A stretch of 64,000 nucleotides of DNA from the NCBI GenBank assembly GCA_949293555.1, contig CASFDV010000003.1, positions 195,614-259,613 on the forward strand. The letters are read 5' to 3'. Of this stretch, positions 61,107 through 64,000 are shown one piece after another (position 1 is the first letter of the stretch; the number at the start of each line of letters is the position of its first letter). The notes under the pieces were generated by a model. The model did not search any database. It saw only the letters and a program-made list of their open reading frames with translations, and was not told the DNA's origin. The position numbers and the translations under genes are program-made. This DNA comes from an uncultured Bacillota bacterium (GTDB taxonomy: Bacteria > Bacillota_I > Bacilli_A > RFN20 > CAG-826).

Positions 61107-61139
61107 GGAATTCCCCCCGAAGAAGGAAGGGGAAGGAAA

Positions 61140-61165
61140 AGGCGCCCTCCCTCGGGAGAGCGCCT
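61140..61165 (-). terminator. Terminator of the amylase gene
   Basis: GGCGC-c-CTCCC pairs with GGGAG-a-GCGCC (ten pairs with one internal mismatch); TTTTCC follows on the minus strand. Confidence 0.8.
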
Positions 61166-61171
61166 GGCCCC

Positions 61172-63826
61172 CTAGCGGCGGACGACGACGGCCGAGTGGG
61201 GCGGGAGCGTCTTCTCGCTCGCCCCTCCGTAGGAGAGGACGCATTCGCCCTCCAGGGCGATCGCGTCCCACTTCGCCGTGGGATGGAAGTTGATGACGAC
61301 CTCGTAGGTCTCCTCCCCGAGCGTCCTCAGGAAGTGGAGGACGTAGGGCGCGGGCTGGCTCCCGCCCCCGGGGAGCTGGACGTCCCAGCCCACGGGGACG
61401 TAGTTCCCGCGGGTGAGGGTGGCGCTCGACGCCTTGAGCCGCATCGCGTCGCGGTAGGCTTTCCAGGTGGAAGAGCCTTCCCTTTCCTCGACGCTCGGGA
61501 CGAGGGAGGAGGAGTTCAGCTCGTCCAGCGCGACGCTCTTCCCGTAGGAGCCGGTGACGCCGTAGCCCGTCGTCATCGACCCGTCCCCGGGCTCGCCCCC
61601 CTGGACCCACTTCATGGGCTGGCGGTAGCTGAGGTCGCTGTAGTCGCTCTGGGAGGTCGCCCCTTCCTCGTAGTTCCCGCTCATCCCGAGCTCGTCCCCG
61701 TAGTAGACCCAGGTTAGCCCAGGGAGCATGAGCTCGGCGATCGCGACGAGGGTCGCGGAAGGAAGGTAGTTCCCGTACGTCTCCTCGGTGAGCCGCCCTT
61801 GCTCGCTGATGTCGCTGTTGCCGCCGCCCCTCGTCCCGGCGATGCGGTTCACCAGGCGCGAGATGTCGTGGTTGGAGGTGAAGGAGCCGCCGAGGAAGGT
61901 GTAGCCGTCCCCGGGCCCCTCGCCTCCCGAGCGGTAGCGCTCGTAGGCGTCGTAGACGGACTTGATGTCCCAGGCGCCGCCGTGCTGGATCGCGCATCCT
62001 GCCCCGGTATTCCCGGCGAGGCCCTTGTTCGGGTCGGTGTCCCCGGAGGCGCTATAGCCGCCCCCCGAGGAGTAGGCCCCGCCCCAGTTGGCCACCGCTC
62101 CTCCCACTTCCCCGTTCCGGAGGGCGTGCGCGGCCCCGTTCGTGAGGTTGTAGTACGTATAGAAGTCGAACATCGAGTCGAAGCCCTCGTAGAAGGGGGC
62201 GACGTGGTAGGCGTGGCCGTCGAAGTTCTCGCCGACGAAGAAGCAGTCGGGGTGGGTCTTCTTCACCTCCCCGATGAGGTACTGCCAGAAATGGAGGTTC
62301 TTCGTGAGGTTGCTCGAGTAGTCCTGGATCCGCCCGGTCTCGGGGTTCGTGCTGACGTCGAGGATGATGGTGTCCCCCTCGTCCCGCTCGACCTCGTCGT
62401 CCATGAAGATGTGCTTGACCGCGTCGATGCGGAAGCCGTCGACCCCGATCTCGCACCACTGGCGGGCCATGGTCACGACCGCCTCCCTCGTCGCCACGTA
62501 GCTGTAGTTCAGCTCCGGCATCCCCGAGCCGAACTTCGCGTAGTAGCTGTAGGGGTGGTCCCCGTAGGGGTACCAGAAGCGCTCCTCGCTGATGTTCCCG
62601 GGATCCGTCTCGTGGTTCCCCCACTGGTAGAAGCCGCGGTAGTCCTCCGAGAGCTGGGCGCTTTCGAGGAACCAGACGTTCCCCTTGGATGTGTGGTTGA
62701 TGACGAGGTCCATCACGACCGCCATCCCGCGGGCATGGGCCTCCGCGAGGAGGTCCTTGTAGTCCTCCATCGCCGAGGCGGCGGTGACGAGGCCGTCCTC
62801 GCTGTTGGGCGAGCGCTTGCTCCCGAACTTCGGGTCGACCTGGGTGTAGTCGCTGATGTCGTAGCCGTGGTAGCTGTCCGAGAGCTGGATGGGCGTGAGC
62901 CAGAGCACCTCGACCCCGAGCTCCTCGAGGTAGTCGAGCTTGCTGGTGATGCCGTAGATGTCCCCGAAGCCGTCCCCGTCCGAGTCGGCGAAGCTCGACA
63001 CCATGATCTGGTAGCCGACCCCCGCCCCGGAGGAAAGTGTTCCTTCCGAGGAAGCCCCCTCCCCCTTGAGGAAGAGAGGCGAGGTCGCGGGGCGCTCGAC
63101 CGTCTCCGTCCAGTCGACGTCGCTATATTTCTCGTTCCCGTAGGTGACGTTCGTCCCGTCGTCCCCGGCGAAGGGGTCCTCGACGTCCGCGTGCGGGCGC
63201 GGGGAGGGCTTCTCCACCGCGTCCTGGACGAGGAAGGCGTGGTAGCTCGTCGAGCCGTCCTTGTTGAGGAGGGCCATGTCCTCGAGGAGGAAGCTCTGGT
63301 CGCCCCCGTCGTTCCGCCAGAAGCCGGAGCCTTCCGTCCGCGTCCTGCTCTCGACGACCTGGACGCCGATCTTCTCGGCGGGCTCGCCCTCGGCCATGTA
63401 GGAGACGGGGACCCCGCCGATCGACTTGCTTCCGCTGTTCCAGCCCCCGTCGTAGGAGCCCCCGAGGTCGATCTCGACGTAGGCGCCCCCGTAGGCGTCG
63501 ATCGTGGCGTTCCCGGTGGCGGAGAGCTTGTCCCCGGACGTCCTCCTCCCGGCCCAGTCGAACTTCGCCCCTTCCCCTTTCTCCGGGGCCATCTGCCACA
63601 CCCAGAGGTCCCAGTCCTGGTAGGAGGCCGGGCTGTTCTCGTGGCGGAGGTAGTGGATGTAGAGGCGATTCCCCTTGCTCGTCTCCCGGAGCCCCTCCAT
63701 GTACTGGTCGATGTTCTCCTCGGTGAAGGAGCCGGAGACGAGGCTCGTGTCCGGCGCCTCGGGGACGCAGGAGGGGAGGAGGAGCGAGAGGAGGAGGATC
63801 CCTCCGATCACGCAGGGTCTTTTCAT
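61172..63826 (-). CDS. GH13 alpha-amylase-family lipoprotein
   Basis: 884 aa. Signal peptide with lipobox LLPSCVP (Cys near residue 20), so anchored outside. Residues 25-260 may be a carbohydrate-binding or N-terminal beta domain. GH13 motifs: MDLVINH, GFRIDAVKH (nucleophile Asp468), FFVGENF (acid/base Glu) and SNHDISR. C-terminal beta domain ends the chain. It should hydrolyse alpha-glucans such as starch. Shine-Dalgarno AGGAGG overlaps the stop of the preceding gene. Confidence 0.93.
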   Translation of the reverse strand: MKRPCVIGGILLLSLLLPSCVPEAPDTSLVSGSFTEENIDQYMEGLRETSKGNRLYIHYLRHENSPASYQDWDLWVWQMAPEKGEGAKFDWAGRRTSGDKLSATGNATIDAYGGAYVEIDLGGSYDGGWNSGSKSIGGVPVSYMAEGEPAEKIGVQVVESRTRTEGSGFWRNDGGDQSFLLEDMALLNKDGSTSYHAFLVQDAVEKPSPRPHADVEDPFAGDDGTNVTYGNEKYSDVDWTETVERPATSPLFLKGEGASSEGTLSSGAGVGYQIMVSSFADSDGDGFGDIYGITSKLDYLEELGVEVLWLTPIQLSDSYHGYDISDYTQVDPKFGSKRSPNSEDGLVTAASAMEDYKDLLAEAHARGMAVVMDLVINHTSKGNVWFLESAQLSEDYRGFYQWGNHETDPGNISEERFWYPYGDHPYSYYAKFGSGMPELNYSYVATREAVVTMARQWCEIGVDGFRIDAVKHIFMDDEVERDEGDTIILDVSTNPETGRIQDYSSNLTKNLHFWQYLIGEVKKTHPDCFFVGENFDGHAYHVAPFYEGFDSMFDFYTYYNLTNGAAHALRNGEVGGAVANWGGAYSSGGGYSASGDTDPNKGLAGNTGAGCAIQHGGAWDIKSVYDAYERYRSGGEGPGDGYTFLGGSFTSNHDISRLVNRIAGTRGGGNSDISEQGRLTEETYGNYLPSATLVAIAELMLPGLTWVYYGDELGMSGNYEEGATSQSDYSDLSYRQPMKWVQGGEPGDGSMTTGYGVTGSYGKSVALDELNSSSLVPSVEEREGSSTWKAYRDAMRLKASSATLTRGNYVPVGWDVQLPGGGSQPAPYVLHFLRTLGEETYEVVINFHPTAKWDAIALEGECVLSYGGASEKTLPPHSAVVVRR

Positions 63827-63835
63827 AGGGTCCTC

Positions 63836-64000
63836 CTAGCGCGTCCTCCGGACGCAGAGCATCTCGTAGCCGTAGATCCCGAGCGAGTTCGTCACGTCCA
63901 TCGTGGTCCCGGCCTCGCGCCTGGTGCTGTAGACGACCTCGAGCGCGCCCGCCCCGATGCCGATGTCGATCATCTCGCTGTTGTTCATGCGCCCGCCGAG
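63836..64000 (-). CDS. C-terminal end of an unknown protein, partial
   Basis: Only the last 54 codons are in the window (reading ...GAGALEVVYSTRREAG to MLCVRRTR, stop TAG at 63836-63838). The pattern suggests a beta-rich domain. It lies 9 nt before the amylase start and shares its operon, so a role in glucan use is possible but unproven. Confidence 0.6.
   Translation of the reverse strand, partial: LGGRMNNSEMIDIGIGAGALEVVYSTRREAGTTMDVTNSLGIYGYEMLCVRRTR

Overview
This 64 kb window is a chromosomal segment of a GC-rich member of the Firmicutes (Bacillota), most like the Bacilli/Erysipelotrichia/Mollicutes-type branch. The evidence is gene order. Several runs match Bacillus-type neighbourhoods: ybeY-cdd-era-recO-glyS-dnaG-rpoD-trmK-nif3, plsY/parE-parC, yqeG-yqeH-nadD-yqeK-rsfS, xerD-deoB, yqhY-nusB-xseA-xseB-dxs, secDF-recJ-relA-hisS-aspS, and ruvA-ruvB/obg. 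UGA is used as a stop codon and Trp is read from UGG, so the standard bacterial code applies and this is not a code-4 mycoplasma. Core genes have an extreme codon bias (CTC, GAG, AAG, GTC), while promoters are AT-rich islands. Many lipoproteins, a secreted GH13 amylase and the absence of any phage or IS suggest an uncultured host-associated bacterium. The genus cannot be named from the sequence.

Layout. 1-2795: the end of a surface protein with a C-terminal Hint (intein-like) domain, then a membrane C39 peptidase that lacks an ATPase domain. 2807-11488: RNA maturation, nucleotide salvage, GTPase, repair, GlyRS, primase, sigma-70, TrmK and Nif3. 11485-16692: ispH, a DEAD-box helicase, endonuclease IV, ispG and a lipoprotein. 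16851-18368: an AAA/DUF4143 ATPase with an operator-like inverted repeat and a tandem 30-nt repeat. 18509-24113: rpmG, a metallo-hydrolase, efp, yneF, a large membrane protein and plsY. 24211-31869: topoisomerase IV, yqeG, yqeH, a nadD-yqeK fusion and rsfS. 31917-33822: an AT-rich island and an AlbA/HATPase regulator followed by short repeats. 33823-36231: ABC permease and binding protein without an ATPase. 36293-55635: deoB, xerD, DNA pol IV, dxs, xseBA, nusB, yqhY, tkt, aspS, hisS, relA, recJ and secDF, nearly all in overlapping minus-strand operons. 55819-57410: two unknown lipoproteins. 57452-61092: ruvBA, obg and a GT2 enzyme. 61172-64000: an amylase lipoprotein and the end of another gene.

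How the genes work together. The window is mostly information processing (replication, transcription, tRNA charging, ribosome assembly, recombination) plus three MEP-pathway enzymes (Dxs, IspG, IspH) and transketolase, which interconverts the sugar phosphates that feed Dxs. Genes overlap heavily through ATGA/GTGA junctions, which implies translational coupling. Thirteen first genes have a -10 box only 5-9 bases before the start codon, which implies leaderless mRNAs; genes with a long leader have a Shine-Dalgarno sequence instead.

The least explained parts are the Hint protein/C39 peptidase pair, a short repeat family with a GCAGGATTT core beside two ATP-binding accessory genes and one gene-free gap, an EF-P whose tip lacks the usual lysine, and a recurrent CTAGTAG motif at gene ends. 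No tRNA, rRNA, CRISPR array, IS element or prophage was seen.
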